Assembly (NCBI GenBank): GCA_938018005.1 | Contig: CALIJG010000001.1 | Location: 20,933 to 84,932 of the forward strand | Direction of reading: 5' to 3' | DNA from: an uncultured Candidatus Saccharibacteria bacterium | Lineage (GTDB): Bacteria; Patescibacteriota; Saccharimonadia; Saccharimonadales; Saccharimonadaceae | Length of the DNA: 64,000 bases | In this document: in pieces, positions 53,827-62,853 of the stretch | Numbering within the stretch: the first letter of the stretch is position 1 | Layout: every line of letters begins with the position of its first letter | Notes under the pieces: generated by a model | The model's database searches: none | What the model was told of the DNA's origin: nothing | What the model saw: only the letters and a program-made list of their open reading frames with translations | Position numbers and translations under genes: made by a program

Positions 53827-54234
53827 ATGACACGAGAACACTTCTCCACTCACGAGGATAAAACCGTATCTAGCGCGGTATTGCGAGCTGCCAAAAAAGG
53901 AGCGGCTGTAGTAGCATTGGTACCGGTCGCCGTATTGGGCGTAGCAGGCTGCTCCAGTAACGAGAGCTCGGCACCTACCACTGCTAATAGCGAAGAGTGG
54001 ACACAGGTATGGGATGATGGATTTGGTGTTGAGCTCGACAGTCCTGGCAAGCGATGTGACGGTCCAAATCTTGTCTACAGGAGTGGAGGCCGTGGTGGTA
54101 ATATTGCAGTCTCCCCCAACGACCCCCAGTGTACCGGTAAAACGCCAGAGAACATCGCGGGCACTCCGAGCCCAGAGGCCACTGCCACCGACCTAGCTAC
54201 GGCAATCCCAACGCCACTGCCAACACACGAATAG
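53827..54234 (+). CDS. Small lipoprotein
   Basis: A 135-aa secreted lipoprotein. A basic region (RAAKKGAA) precedes a hydrophobic stretch ending in the lipobox GVAGC, giving a lipidated Cys then SSNESSAPTT. The mature part is short, with two further Cys (KRCDGPNL and PQCTGK), and ends in a Thr/Pro-rich tail. ATG 53827 follows AAGAAAGG. It has its own promoter and a downstream hairpin. No family recognised. Confidence 0.8.
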   Translation: MTREHFSTHEDKTVSSAVLRAAKKGAAVVALVPVAVLGVAGCSSNESSAPTTANSEEWTQVWDDGFGVELDSPGKRCDGPNLVYRSGGRGGNIAVSPNDPQCTGKTPENIAGTPSPEATATDLATAIPTPLPTHE

Positions 54235-54272
54235 ACTTATTAGTCCACAATACAAGCTCAGTAACCACTCTA

Positions 54273-54302
54273 CCTCGCATCATATGGTTAGTTGATGCGA
54301 GG
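54273..54302 (+). terminator. Perfect 10-bp hairpin after the lipoprotein gene
   Basis: CCTCGCATCA (54273-54282) pairs with TGATGCGAGG (54293-54302), 38 bases past the stop. There is no T-tract, so termination is only a suggestion. Confidence 0.5.
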
Positions 54303-54327
54303 TATGTGCTATCCAAGTCCCAGCCGC

Positions 54328-54356
54328 TTGACAATTACCCCGTCAGCTCGTATGAT
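54328..54356 (+). promoter_or_regulatory. Sigma-70 promoter of the gene at 54409
   Basis: TTGACA (54328-54333), 17-base spacer, TATGAT (54351-54356). It gives a leader of about 45 bases. Confidence 0.75.
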
Positions 54357-54408
54357 TAAACTATCATTCACAATAATTTCTGACAAACACAAGGAATCGA
54401 CCTCGGTC

Positions 54409-55011
54409 ATGAGAAACCAACCGCCCGCCATACTGCCAAAATCATCAACCAATCTTGCGACTGAGCTACCACCCTTTATAGCATCACGTTTTGACTCTAC
54501 CGATAGCAAAAGCAACCCAACAGCAGTCTTCCCTACTCCAGCAATGACTGAATCCTACCCACAGACGCCAGCCGAGCTATCGACCAGTGGCTCTAGCCCA
54601 GACGAAGCAGCTATGGATGAGGCAACCCAAAGAGCGATCCATGGGGCTCGTGCCGAGTATTTCGAGCGGAGAAGTCGCCGATTGTCACGACTTGATGTTG
54701 CCTGCGAAATGGGTGGCATGGCATTGATACTGGGTGGGGCTGCATCACTCGCTGCCTCATATATGGGGTGCTTAGTAATTTGCGAGTATCCGGGTGACAT
54801 CGACCACCTTACTCCTCCAAAAGTCTTCATCGAAACAACCGATGATACTGCCGTCGACCCATCAGATGTAGCCGGTCTGGGCGCACAGCCATCGCGCGAA
54901 GAGAGGCTTGCAACCCAGCAAAGCAATGCAGCAAAAGCAATAGCAGCTGGCTTTGGGGGGAGTTGTTGCGGCAGCACCACTGGCAGGCCAACTGTCTCGA
55001 AGATCTTATAA
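54409..55011 (+). CDS. Orphan single-pass membrane protein
   Basis: A 200-aa protein beginning MRNQPPAILPKSS. The start at 54409 is set by the consensus promoter at 54328-54356, which lies inside a longer open frame. The first 100 residues are Ser/Thr/Pro-rich and look disordered. A Cys-containing membrane helix follows (EMGGMALILGGAASLAASYMGCLVICEY), then an acidic segment and a tail with CC. It ends 58 bases before the converging VirB6-like gene. Function unknown. Confidence 0.65.
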   Translation: MRNQPPAILPKSSTNLATELPPFIASRFDSTDSKSNPTAVFPTPAMTESYPQTPAELSTSGSSPDEAAMDEATQRAIHGARAEYFERRSRRLSRLDVACEMGGMALILGGAASLAASYMGCLVICEYPGDIDHLTPPKVFIETTDDTAVDPSDVAGLGAQPSREERLATQQSNAAKAIAAGFGGSCCGSTTGRPTVSKIL

Positions 55012-55068
55012 AAAAGCAATGGCAGAAGCAAACGCCGCGCGCTAGTATTCCTCTGCTTATTTATTATT

Positions 55069-58023
55069 CTACCCCTGTGGCCGCTCTGCATACCGCTCAT
55101 ACACAGCACGGTTGGCAGCGTTGGTATTGCGGCGGAGCTCTGGAGTGTTGAGAATGCGGTAAGCATCGTGGCGAAGGGCTTGATGACGCTCAGCATAAGC
55201 TTGGTCAAAAGTCGGCTCAATAGCAGCCCGCTTCTCGGGCGAGAGAGTGCGAAGGTACGAGTCTTTGATCTGCTGGTAGTCGGGCAAGTCGGGGATACTA
55301 TAGATCAGCTCTAGTGCGCCATCATTTGCCCCTGCGAAGTTCTCTGCCTTGAGCCGCCCCTCAAAGACCTGACGCAGCGAGTGCATCTTTTCAGCAGCTG
55401 CGCCGTTGTATTCGCCGCGCAAGATCGCATCATATGTCACGTCATTAACAAACGGCACCGCACCCGCCACCCCAGAGGCCACCGCCTCAGCCGAGACAGT
55501 CGCGCGAGCATCGTAGTTGTACCCCTGACGCACCTGCACTGTGCCGTCGTCTGCCACGTATTCAATCTCGCGGCCGGTCTCGCGGATGATCTCGCGCTTT
55601 TGGCCAGCCGAGCCAGCGCGGAACTGGTGCTCGATAGCCGCTTCCTTCACATATTCATTATCCGCCCGGAAGGTGTGTTGGTTGCCACTGGCATCGGTGA
55701 GGGTAATGGCAGTATCACCAGTAGCAGCCATAGCTTGCCATTGGTTACTGTTGAGCTTGAAGTGGCGCATCAGCTGGTCTTCGGCTGCAACATGCTCACC
55801 AAACTCCTTGCGCAGCCGCGCCGTCTGGCCTGCTACCATCAAGTTCTTATGCCCTACCCCTGTGGCGTAATCTTGCAGCGTTTGGCCATCGACCATCCGG
55901 CGGCGCAGAGCAACACCATCGCCATCGCGCAGCACCACACCATCGGCATTGGCCACTGCCCCATCAGCAAGGAGCTCACGGTCGATCTTTGCCCGCACTT
56001 CGCGCTGCGCCATCGCACTGCGGATATCCGTTAGCGCACCCACTTCGGCCGCTGCATAGGCGCGCCGCCCCAGGCCATGGCTCAGGCCAGCTGGTACCTC
56101 ACCGCCAAGCTTCAGCTCATCATAGAGTGCATCAAGCTTGTGGGCAGCATTCTTGGCTTCATCAGTGGTAAGCTGGGTATTGAGTGCCCGCTGCTTAAGC
56201 TCATCATCATGCAAGAGGCGTGCGTTCCAGGCTCGGTCGCGCCGTGCTGCTCCCTCCTTGCCACGCAGGTCGGTGTAGCGGTTATATTCATCGTTGCTCC
56301 GCCCCACCGCTGATAAGTCGGCCATTGTTTCAAAGCGCTTAGTATAAGCATCAGTTCGCTGCTGAAGAGCGCGCTTCTTCAGGGCCCGCCGCCGCGCCGC
56401 ATTACCCAGCCAGTTGCGCTGCGCATCGCCAGCAAGCACGCGCGACTTGCGCAGGTCTGCCCGCTGCTGTGCCCAAGTCCGCGTCCGGTCGACAATGCCA
56501 CGCCGCGGATCATTCATAATCGCGCCCAGCCGACCTAGCAGCGAGCCGCTCATCCGCACCACAAAGGGTGTCAGTACCAGTGGCACCACCTGCACTGCCA
56601 GGCCAAGGATGATGAGGTTAAGGTTATTCGCATCCTTACCATTCGTCAGGATAGCCACCCCTGCCAGGCGCGATCCACCAAACAATATCGACATCAGTGG
56701 AAACATTAACATCATCGTCATAAAGAGATCCTTCCACTTATCAAAATACTTTTCTGTACTGGGTAATACATGTAACAAGAAGGCAAAGGGCGAGATGATA
56801 ACAAGAATGGTGATGAGCGCCTGGCGCGCCGCAATAATCACCGCAGCAATGATAACCGCCAGCAGCACACCGACCAGCAGCGGGATGGCCATCGCCAGCG
56901 CCCCATCGGTCGCACCCACCAGCGCACCCACTCCCACCACCGCACCCACCGCGCTAGCGCTGCCCGTCAGCAGAGCGCTCATGACATTAGGCCAGGTGAT
57001 TTTGTTGAGCGTGTTATAATCTGCCCCATTGACCGTCGAGGCAATATTAACAAACAGCTGCTGCAGCTGGAAGCCAAGTATGTTGGAAATATCAATCGCT
57101 GCCGCACACAGCCAAAACGACATATTAACGACGATAATCGACACGACAAGGCGCGGAAACATCTTCTTGATGCCATAATTGCTAATACCAACACTGGTAA
57201 CTTGCGAATAAATGACGATGAGCGAGACGATGATAAAAGCGATGTTGGCCAAGTCGCGCATGATCGCCCAAAAGCGAAAGAGTGTGCCATCACTACCAGA
57301 TTGCAGCGGCTGCACCGCCAAGTACTGCGCCACCTGCTGGTAAAGCTGGTCGGTGATCCACGCCATGAAGTTACTCACTGGGCAGACGATCCAGCCAATG
57401 CTACCCAGCGCTGTGCCACTACAGCTGGTCGTGGCGCCATCGTCTTTGTCCGCTTGCTCGGCGGGTTTGTCTTGGGGTTGGTTGTTGTTTTGGTTATTAT
57501 TATTGTTGTTATTTGCCGCTTGGCCGTTATTCCCACCATTTTGGCCGTTGGCGTTATTCTGATTATTACCAGCGTTTTGCTCAGCTTGACCGCCGTTATT
57601 TTGCGGCCCGGCCTCCTGCTGCCCCGAGACAGAGATAGCGATGGCATCATCCATCTTGTTGTACGTGTCTGGCTCAACAAAGACATATTCCACATACGTC
57701 GCCTCCTTGGCACGTAGTGGGTCGCTACCAGCCGGGAAGACGATGGTTTGGCGCCGATTGGTCGTTGGTGTATATTCGTAGAGGTGCACACCAGCGGGTA
57801 GGCCGCGATCTGCCACCCCTTTGTCGCTCCCTCGGTATGGTTTGAAGGTATTATGACGAAAGATAAGGTTCTCGCCCTGGCGCTGCGCCGTCTCAGCAGC
57901 ATACACCGGCACAGGGGTAGCGAGCGTGAGCCCTAAGAGTACCGTCACTAATAGTGCCAGCCACCCCGTATATTGCCGCAGACAACCCCTCGCCCGCGCA
58001 ACCACTCGCCACGCTCTGTTCAT
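55069..58023 (-). CDS. VirB6/TrbL-like membrane protein, giant form
   Basis: A 984-aa predicted inner-membrane component of a type IV secretion or conjugative pilus machine. In order: a signal peptide (WLALLVTVLLGLTLATPVPVYA); an external domain; an Asn/Gln-rich linker (about 140-195); five to seven membrane helices including FWAIMRDLANIAFIIVSLIVIYSQV and the VVSIIVVNMSFWLCAAAID segment; and a charged C-terminal domain of about 440 residues, mostly helical. The long tail is unusual and could be the cytoplasmic docking part. ATG 58023 gives a normal signal peptide. It is divergent from the pilin genes. Confidence 0.85.
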   Translation of the reverse strand: MNRAWRVVARARGCLRQYTGWLALLVTVLLGLTLATPVPVYAAETAQRQGENLIFRHNTFKPYRGSDKGVADRGLPAGVHLYEYTPTTNRRQTIVFPAGSDPLRAKEATYVEYVFVEPDTYNKMDDAIAISVSGQQEAGPQNNGGQAEQNAGNNQNNANGQNGGNNGQAANNNNNNNQNNNQPQDKPAEQADKDDGATTSCSGTALGSIGWIVCPVSNFMAWITDQLYQQVAQYLAVQPLQSGSDGTLFRFWAIMRDLANIAFIIVSLIVIYSQVTSVGISNYGIKKMFPRLVVSIIVVNMSFWLCAAAIDISNILGFQLQQLFVNIASTVNGADYNTLNKITWPNVMSALLTGSASAVGAVVGVGALVGATDGALAMAIPLLVGVLLAVIIAAVIIAARQALITILVIISPFAFLLHVLPSTEKYFDKWKDLFMTMMLMFPLMSILFGGSRLAGVAILTNGKDANNLNLIILGLAVQVVPLVLTPFVVRMSGSLLGRLGAIMNDPRRGIVDRTRTWAQQRADLRKSRVLAGDAQRNWLGNAARRRALKKRALQQRTDAYTKRFETMADLSAVGRSNDEYNRYTDLRGKEGAARRDRAWNARLLHDDELKQRALNTQLTTDEAKNAAHKLDALYDELKLGGEVPAGLSHGLGRRAYAAAEVGALTDIRSAMAQREVRAKIDRELLADGAVANADGVVLRDGDGVALRRRMVDGQTLQDYATGVGHKNLMVAGQTARLRKEFGEHVAAEDQLMRHFKLNSNQWQAMAATGDTAITLTDASGNQHTFRADNEYVKEAAIEHQFRAGSAGQKREIIRETGREIEYVADDGTVQVRQGYNYDARATVSAEAVASGVAGAVPFVNDVTYDAILRGEYNGAAAEKMHSLRQVFEGRLKAENFAGANDGALELIYSIPDLPDYQQIKDSYLRTLSPEKRAAIEPTFDQAYAERHQALRHDAYRILNTPELRRNTNAANRAVYERYAERPQG

Positions 58024-58320
58024 GTCTTGTTCGACATTAGCATAATATCGCACAGTGGTCAAGTTTTTGCTGCCTGCATATCAAACCGTATCTATTGCGC
58101 AACCCCTTCTAGCGTTATACGGGCTGCTATTGGCGAATAATCCTACCCCTGTGCAGAGCTAAAAATTATCACTATTTATTTCATCTCTCACAAAGCAGCC
58201 CAGCAGCAACAGCGAACCAACCCAGAAAATATCGACCTTGCAGCCTAAGTTTTATGCGCCACTATGCCAATGCCACCACCCAGCCATTCGCTCCTACTCT
58301 GTTCGTGCCCCGCCCCAGTC

Positions 58321-58349
58321 TTTACAACACCGCTTATATCGTATACACT
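58321..58349 (+). promoter_or_regulatory. Promoter of the pilin-like operon
   Basis: TTTACA (58321-58326), 17-base spacer, TACACT (58344-58349), upstream of ATG 58369. The rest of the 58024-58368 divergent gap shows no gene. Confidence 0.5.
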
Positions 58350-58368
58350 ACAGCGTAGGAATAGTATC

Positions 58369-58767
58369 ATGAAATATAAGCGATTGATCTTGGGCTTCGG
58401 TGCAATGCTGGCAATTTTTGCTGGCGGTGTTGCCGTGCCAGCACAGGTGATGGCAACAGGCAGTGGCTGCGGGATCATTGACTTCACAGGTGTAAGTTGT
58501 TCTCAAGAGGCTAACCCAAAAGATAAGGGAGATGACAACATCTCTAGCCTACTCATTGGCGTTCTCAGAATCATGAACATCGGTGTTGGCATCGCAGCAG
58601 TTGGCGCGCTTATTTACGCTGGTATTCTCTACTCAACCGCTAGCGGTGACGTTAATAAAACAGCCCAAGCTAAGACAGTTATCACCAATGTTGTTATAGG
58701 TATTTTGGCATATGCGGTGATGGGTATTGCACTCAACTTCCTTGTACCAGGAGGAATTATCCGATGA
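58369..58767 (+). CDS. VirB2/TrbC-like pilin protein 1
   Basis: A 132-aa small membrane protein with an N-terminal signal (LILGFGAMLAIFAGGVAVPAQVMA), a short external loop containing Cys residues, and two C-terminal helices (VLRIMNIGVGIAAVGALIYAGILYSTASG and IGILAYAVMGIALNFLV). The two are joined by GDVNKTAQAKT. This hairpin is the VirB2-type pilin plan. ATG 58369 was chosen for its AGGA and signal peptide. First of six tandem related genes. Confidence 0.83.
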   Translation: MKYKRLILGFGAMLAIFAGGVAVPAQVMATGSGCGIIDFTGVSCSQEANPKDKGDDNISSLLIGVLRIMNIGVGIAAVGALIYAGILYSTASGDVNKTAQAKTVITNVVIGILAYAVMGIALNFLVPGGIIR

Positions 58768-59168
58768 TTCGCCGTCTTGCTGGGTTTGGGCTTGCTGTTG
58801 CCACCATACTCTCCTTTGCGTCTGCTACTCCAGCGCACGCTGCTGCACCCTGTTCACCGCCAAATTTTCTTGGTATGCCCGCCTGGTATCGCGGTCTCCA
58901 AGACTCAAATGATTGCAGTTCGATCCAAACGACCGACATCCAGACGATGATCCTCACAATTGCCCTCAATATCCTTCAGGCTGCAATGGTTATCGTTGCC
59001 TATGTTGCCGTTGGGTTTATTATCAAAGGTGGCTATATGTATATGGTGAGCTCAGGCAGCCCTGATGCAATGGCCAAGGCAAAGAACACGATCCGCGATG
59101 CGCTCATTGGTCTTGTTATTGCGATATCCGCGGCAGCAATTGTTGATATGGTAGCGGGGATTATCTAA
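58764..59168 (+). CDS. VirB2/TrbC-like pilin protein 2
   Basis: A 134-aa protein with a signal peptide (FGLAVATILSFASATPAHA), a loop with two Cys, and paired helices (ILTIALNILQAAMVIVAYVAVGFIIKGGYMYMVSSG, IGLVIAISAAAIVDMVAGII) joined by SPDAMAKAKNTI. Its ATG overlaps the previous TGA in ATGA, so translation is coupled. Confidence 0.83.
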   Translation: MIRRLAGFGLAVATILSFASATPAHAAAPCSPPNFLGMPAWYRGLQDSNDCSSIQTTDIQTMILTIALNILQAAMVIVAYVAVGFIIKGGYMYMVSSGSPDAMAKAKNTIRDALIGLVIAISAAAIVDMVAGII

Positions 59169-59459
59169 ATGTGGCGTATATTCTCAGCCCTCAAAGGTGT
59201 TAGTGCACAGGATATCAAGTACCAAAGCTCCGCAGATAACTCAAGTATTCTCCAAAATGTCCTTAACACTGCTTATATTTGGGCCGGGGTGGTTGCAGTT
59301 ATCGTCATTATTGTAGCGGGTTTTATGTATACCGTATCACAAGACGACCCAAGCCAAGTAAGTCGCGCCAAGAACACCCTACTTGGTGCCATCGTTGGCC
59401 TTGCTGTTGTTCTTCTCGCTTTTGTCATTACCAATACTGTTCTAAATGGAGTTTTTTAA
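59169..59459 (+). CDS. VirB2/TrbC-like pilin protein 3
   Basis: A 96-aa member without an obvious signal peptide. It retains the two-helix core (TAYIWAGVVAVIVIIVAGFMYTVSQDD and LLGAIVGLAVVLLAFVITNTVL) joined by PSQVSRAKNTL. It starts immediately after the previous stop codon. The missing signal may mean it is an inner-membrane subunit rather than a processed pilin. Confidence 0.78.
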   Translation: MWRIFSALKGVSAQDIKYQSSADNSSILQNVLNTAYIWAGVVAVIVIIVAGFMYTVSQDDPSQVSRAKNTLLGAIVGLAVVLLAFVITNTVLNGVF

Positions 59460-59893
59460 TGAAGTTATCTCTCCGATATATATGCTGTTTTGCTAGCGCA
59501 GCCCTACTGCTCAGCATTGCTCTCGTCTATGCACCACCAGCCTTTGCACGTGTTGACCTCACTGGAGAACTCAAGACGAACGATGCTTGTAACAAAGCCA
59601 CCGACAGCGATGGCAATGATGCCTGTCATGCCGTCACCTCAAGTTCACAAGGTGGTGCTCTCACCCCAATGGTTATCGTCACACGTGGTATCAACATTGC
59701 CCTCGTTGTTCTTGGTGGCGTCTCCGCTCTTATGATTGTCTATGCAGGCTTTCGTTTTACACTAGCTGGTGGCGACCCACAGAAAGTTAAGGCCGCTCGC
59801 AACACTATCCTCTATGCAGTAACAGGTCTTGTCATCGCTATACTTGCCTATGGTATAGTAAGTTGGATTACTGATAGAATATCGATAACATAA
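59459..59893 (+). CDS. VirB2/TrbC-like pilin protein 4
   Basis: A 144-aa protein with a signal peptide (CCFASAALLLSIALVYAPPAFA), a loop with two Cys (NDACNKATDSDGNDACHAV) and the helix pair (INIALVVLGGVSALMIVYAGFRFTLAGG, LYAVTGLVIAILAYGIVSWI) joined by DPQKVKAARNTI. ATG 59459 shares the final A of the preceding TAA; upstream in-frame starts lie inside gene 3. Confidence 0.83.
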   Translation: MKLSLRYICCFASAALLLSIALVYAPPAFARVDLTGELKTNDACNKATDSDGNDACHAVTSSSQGGALTPMVIVTRGINIALVVLGGVSALMIVYAGFRFTLAGGDPQKVKAARNTILYAVTGLVIAILAYGIVSWITDRISIT

Positions 59894-59909
59894 GGGAGAT
59901 ACAACCATC

Positions 59910-60362
59910 ATGAATACCTTTACAAAAATACTTCTCAGCGCAAGCATCTGCTCCACTGTTGTAGCTGGTGCCATTGCTCCATCGATCAGCGCTGCAGCAC
60001 CATCACCCATCAACACCTTTGCGGCAAGCACCACAGCAAAGGAAAAGGTTAAGGAAGGTATCAAGGGTGCTGGTGGAGACAGCAACCAAATCACTATCGG
60101 CTCGGCTATCAAAAGCATTATCGACATCATGCTCTTTGCCCTCGGCGCCATTTCCGTCATCATGATCGTCATCGGTGGTATTCGCTACACGACATCCAAT
60201 GGTGACTCAAACGGCATCCAGGGTGCCAAAAATACCATTCTCTACGCTATTGTCGGCCTTGTTGTGGCTATTCTCGCCTATGCCATGGTCAACTTTGTCG
60301 TTGATAACCTCGTGAGTGGCGGCAGCCAATCCACCCCAACCGCTCAATATAATTACGTCTAA
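59910..60362 (+). CDS. VirB2/TrbC-like pilin protein 5
   Basis: A 150-aa protein with signal peptide (LLSASICSTVVAGAIAPSISA), a Lys-rich helix and the core IMIVIGGIRYTTSNGDSNG then GAKNTILYAIVGLVVAILAYAMVNFVV. Its core is highly similar to gene 6, indicating a recent duplication. GGGAG lies upstream of the ATG. Confidence 0.85.
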   Translation: MNTFTKILLSASICSTVVAGAIAPSISAAAPSPINTFAASTTAKEKVKEGIKGAGGDSNQITIGSAIKSIIDIMLFALGAISVIMIVIGGIRYTTSNGDSNGIQGAKNTILYAIVGLVVAILAYAMVNFVVDNLVSGGSQSTPTAQYNYV

Positions 60363-60436
60363 CTACCTCTATCATCTACTTTGCTTGCATTCTGCAATAA
60401 AATAGGCTCTTTTTCGGTAATTTTCTCCGTTAGCTC

Positions 60437-60465
60437 TTAACATTTTGGCAAATTTTTGGTATATA
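60437..60465 (+). promoter_or_regulatory. Separate promoter of pilin gene 6
   Basis: TTAACA (60437-60442), 17-base spacer, TATATA (60460-60465). Gene 6 can thus be expressed apart from genes 1-5. The leader holds three AGTAC repeats. Confidence 0.65.
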
Positions 60466-60519
60466 TAGATAGTACAGGTAGTACAAGACAGTACTAACGC
60501 CAATAGAAAGGATATGACA

Positions 60520-60960
60520 ATGAAAATCAATATCAAAAAAGCTATGCTTACACTCCTCGCCGTGCCAATGCTGGCTGCAGGTGTTGCTGGGCTGGTAGCT
60601 CCACACGTTGGCGCAGCAGCTGCATCCGACAACGGTCTTGGCCTCAGGAAGGGAGTTGGCTCTGCTAAGGGGAACGACCAGGTAAGTTGTCTCTTTGGCA
60701 GCGAAAAAGAAGGCTGTACTGATGGTACTGGTATCTTCCAAACGATCGTTAACGTGATTCTCTTCATCGTTGGTGCGGTCGCCGTTATCATGATCGTGAT
60801 CGGCGGTGTGCGCTACACCGTCTCAAACGGTGACTCAAACGCCGTTACTGGTGCCAAGAACACCATCATGTATGCCATCGTTGGTCTTGTCGTTGCGATC
60901 ATCGCCTACGCGCTCGTCAACTTCGTCGTCGTCAACATCGGCGCCAACCAAGGGCAATAA
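60520..60960 (+). CDS. VirB2/TrbC-like pilin protein 6, likely major pilin
   Basis: A 146-aa protein with signal peptide (LTLLAVPMLAAGVAGLVAPHVGA), a two-Cys loop (VSCLFGSEKEGC) and the helix pair IFQTIVNVILFIVGAVAVIMIVIGG and IMYAIVGLVVAIIAYALVNFVVV joined by SNGDSNAVTGAKNT. It closely matches gene 5. Its own promoter, AAAGGA ribosome site and strong terminator suggest high independent expression. ATG 60520 fits the spacing better than ATG 60514. Confidence 0.86.
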   Translation: MKINIKKAMLTLLAVPMLAAGVAGLVAPHVGAAAASDNGLGLRKGVGSAKGNDQVSCLFGSEKEGCTDGTGIFQTIVNVILFIVGAVAVIMIVIGGVRYTVSNGDSNAVTGAKNTIMYAIVGLVVAIIAYALVNFVVVNIGANQGQ

Positions 60961-60990
60961 CACAACCACCTTTCTTCATTGGCTCTCTTA

Positions 60991-61018
60991 TACCACCCTC
61001 TCGTAGGGTGGTACTTTT
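60991..61018 (+). terminator. Rho-independent terminator of the pilin block
   Basis: TACCACCCT (60991-60999) pairs with AGGGTGGTA (61005-61013) and is followed by CTTTTG. Confidence 0.8.
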
Positions 61019-61403
61019 GTTAGGAATATAATTGTTGACGCTCATGCAAGAAATCTTGTCTCTTCTTACTGCAGAGATGTCTAATATTAGCCGTTTTTGC
61101 GTAGCACTAGCCACACTATTCTACTCTAGATAAGAAATTCCACCTGCATTCCCATTTCCCTACTCTAGCTCATAACCTCCCATAATAGAGCCGTTGGTGC
61201 TATTGTAGCGGTGTTTTTAGTGTTTTCTTGTCTTACTGAACTATTACTCTCCTCCGATTACTACAGCGCTAACCTCTTAGAGCGCCGTCTACTAGCCCCA
61301 GATTGCCAATATTCACGCTCTACTAAACGAAATAGAAACATGTAAGGCTAGATACTACGAGCAAGTCTCACACTACCTACTAGCTACCCAAAGCACAAAA
61401 CAA
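61019..61403. other. Intergenic region, nothing recognised
   Basis: No frame with start signals, no RNA gene and no notable inverted repeat is seen in these 385 bases between the converging pilin and hsp20 units. Confidence 0.4.
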
Positions 61404-61419
61404 CCCCGCATCAGCGGGG
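61404..61419 (-). terminator. Rho-independent terminator of hsp20
   Basis: CCCCGC (61404-61409) pairs with GCGGGG (61414-61419); on the minus strand it continues TTGTTTTG. Confidence 0.65.
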
Positions 61420-61448
61420 TCATTATCTCAAAGCTCATTTTCCCTTCC

Positions 61449-61973
61449 CTACAGGATCGGGATCTTCTTAGCCTGCTCTTGCTTGACCTTCTCGAAGGTG
61501 ATGGTTAGCACGCCATCCTTCAGCACGGCAGTCGTCTCATCCTCACGTACCGTTACAGGTAGCTCCAACGTACGGCTAAATTCACCCCAATAGCACTCTT
61601 GGTTATGCCATTTAGTAGCTACGGTGTCGTCGCCACTGCTTAGCGTGCCAACGATTGTCAAGAGCCCATCATTAATCTTCACATCCAGCTCCTCGCGATT
61701 CACTCCAGCGGTGCGGGCCTTTACTACGAGCTGTGTCTCGGTCTCGTACACATCGACTGCCAGTTGGCCAGTGTAGTCTTCCTCGCTCTGGGCAGGCTCT
61801 TCGCCCCACGGCGAAGTTTGGCTCTGCTGGCTCTGGGCAGGCATTGGGTTTGCTTGAGCGTGATTCATTGGCTGGTGAGTTGGCGCAGCTGGTGCGAGCG
61901 AGTCATCACCCTCCAAAAATGCTGCCGCAAGCTCATCACCGATCAAAAGATCATCATCTTGACTCCGGGCCAT
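61449..61973 (-). CDS. Hsp20/alpha-crystallin small heat-shock protein
   Basis: A 174-aa chaperone that holds unfolding proteins. An acidic, Gln/Pro-rich N-terminal region of about 70 residues precedes the alpha-crystallin domain (LAVDVYETETQLVVKARTAGVNREELDVKINDGLLTIVG through VREDETTAVLKDGVLTITFEK). The C-terminal IPIL is the IxI-type anchor for oligomer assembly. ATG 61973 follows GTGGAGG. Confidence 0.93.
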   Translation of the reverse strand: MARSQDDDLLIGDELAAAFLEGDDSLAPAAPTHQPMNHAQANPMPAQSQQSQTSPWGEEPAQSEEDYTGQLAVDVYETETQLVVKARTAGVNREELDVKINDGLLTIVGTLSSGDDTVATKWHNQECYWGEFSRTLELPVTVREDETTAVLKDGVLTITFEKVKQEQAKKIPIL

Positions 61974-62078
61974 AATTTCCTCCACATACTTTCTTTTGCT
62001 AATTCACAATTACCATTTCGACAACAGTCTGGATTTATTATAGCTAATCGATGGCGTATAATCAACCGGAGAGGCCTC

Positions 62079-62759
62079 ATGAGTGTAAAAATCACAATAC
62101 CGACCTACCTTGCCAACCTCCTTGCCCCGCATACCTGTTGTGGTTGCAACATCACAGGGACACTGCTCTGTGATAATTGTAAAAACGACATCATTCTCGC
62201 CCCACTCTACCGTTGCCTCGAATGTGGCCAACCTACCCTGTCTGGCCAGTGCCAAGCCTGCACCCTGCCCTATGCGGCCGCTTGGTGTGCCCTGCAGCGT
62301 GAGGGCGCGCTAGAGCGACTGATCGACCGCTATAAGTTTGAGCGTGCCCAGGCGGCTCAGCACACCCTGGCAGACTTGCTCGACGCCGTCACACCACCGT
62401 TACCAGCCGATACCATCATCGTACCCATCCCAACCATTCCGGCTCACCAGCGCCAGCGTGGCTATGACCACTGCCGGTTGCTGGCTCAAGCCTTTGCCCG
62501 GCTGCGTGGCCTACCCTGCCTGCCAGTCCTCACGCGCGCTCAGCACAGTGTGCAGTTGGGGAGTAGCCGTGCCCAGCGCCAGCGGCAAGCTCGCCAAGCA
62601 TTCGCCTGCCCACGCACACTTTCTTCAGAGGTCACCTATTGCCTTATTGATGATATTTCTACAACGGGAGCAACGATTCGCTATGCCGCGCGTCACCTCC
62701 GCACTGCCGGTGCACGGCAGGTTATTGCTGTGGTGGTGGCTCATCAGCCGTTTGGATAA
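62079..62759 (+). CDS. comF: ComF-family phosphoribosyltransferase-like protein
   Basis: A 226-aa ComF-like protein linked to DNA uptake in competent bacteria. Zinc-binding Cys pairs are visible in the first 60 residues (CCGC, CDNC, CLECG, CQAC). The C-terminal PRTase domain has IIVPIPTIPAHQRQRGYDH and the PRPP loop YCLIDDISTTGATI. ATG 62079 follows GGAGAGG. Competence-type DNA uptake fits an organism that lacks nucleotide synthesis, but that link is inference. Confidence 0.92.
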   Translation: MSVKITIPTYLANLLAPHTCCGCNITGTLLCDNCKNDIILAPLYRCLECGQPTLSGQCQACTLPYAAAWCALQREGALERLIDRYKFERAQAAQHTLADLLDAVTPPLPADTIIVPIPTIPAHQRQRGYDHCRLLAQAFARLRGLPCLPVLTRAQHSVQLGSSRAQRQRQARQAFACPRTLSSEVTYCLIDDISTTGATIRYAARHLRTAGARQVIAVVVAHQPFG

Positions 62760-62837
62760 CAGGCTATTTTAGCGGTAGCCTTTCCGTAGTATATCGATGA
62801 AAACAACCCTCGTCTTTTGTCCTGCTCCATCTCATGC

Positions 62838-62843
62838 TATAAT
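62838..62843 (+). promoter_or_regulatory. -10 element of tRNA-Ser
   Basis: TATAAT ends ten bases before the tRNA 5' end. Confidence 0.6.
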
Positions 62844-62853
62844 AGGCGAGACT

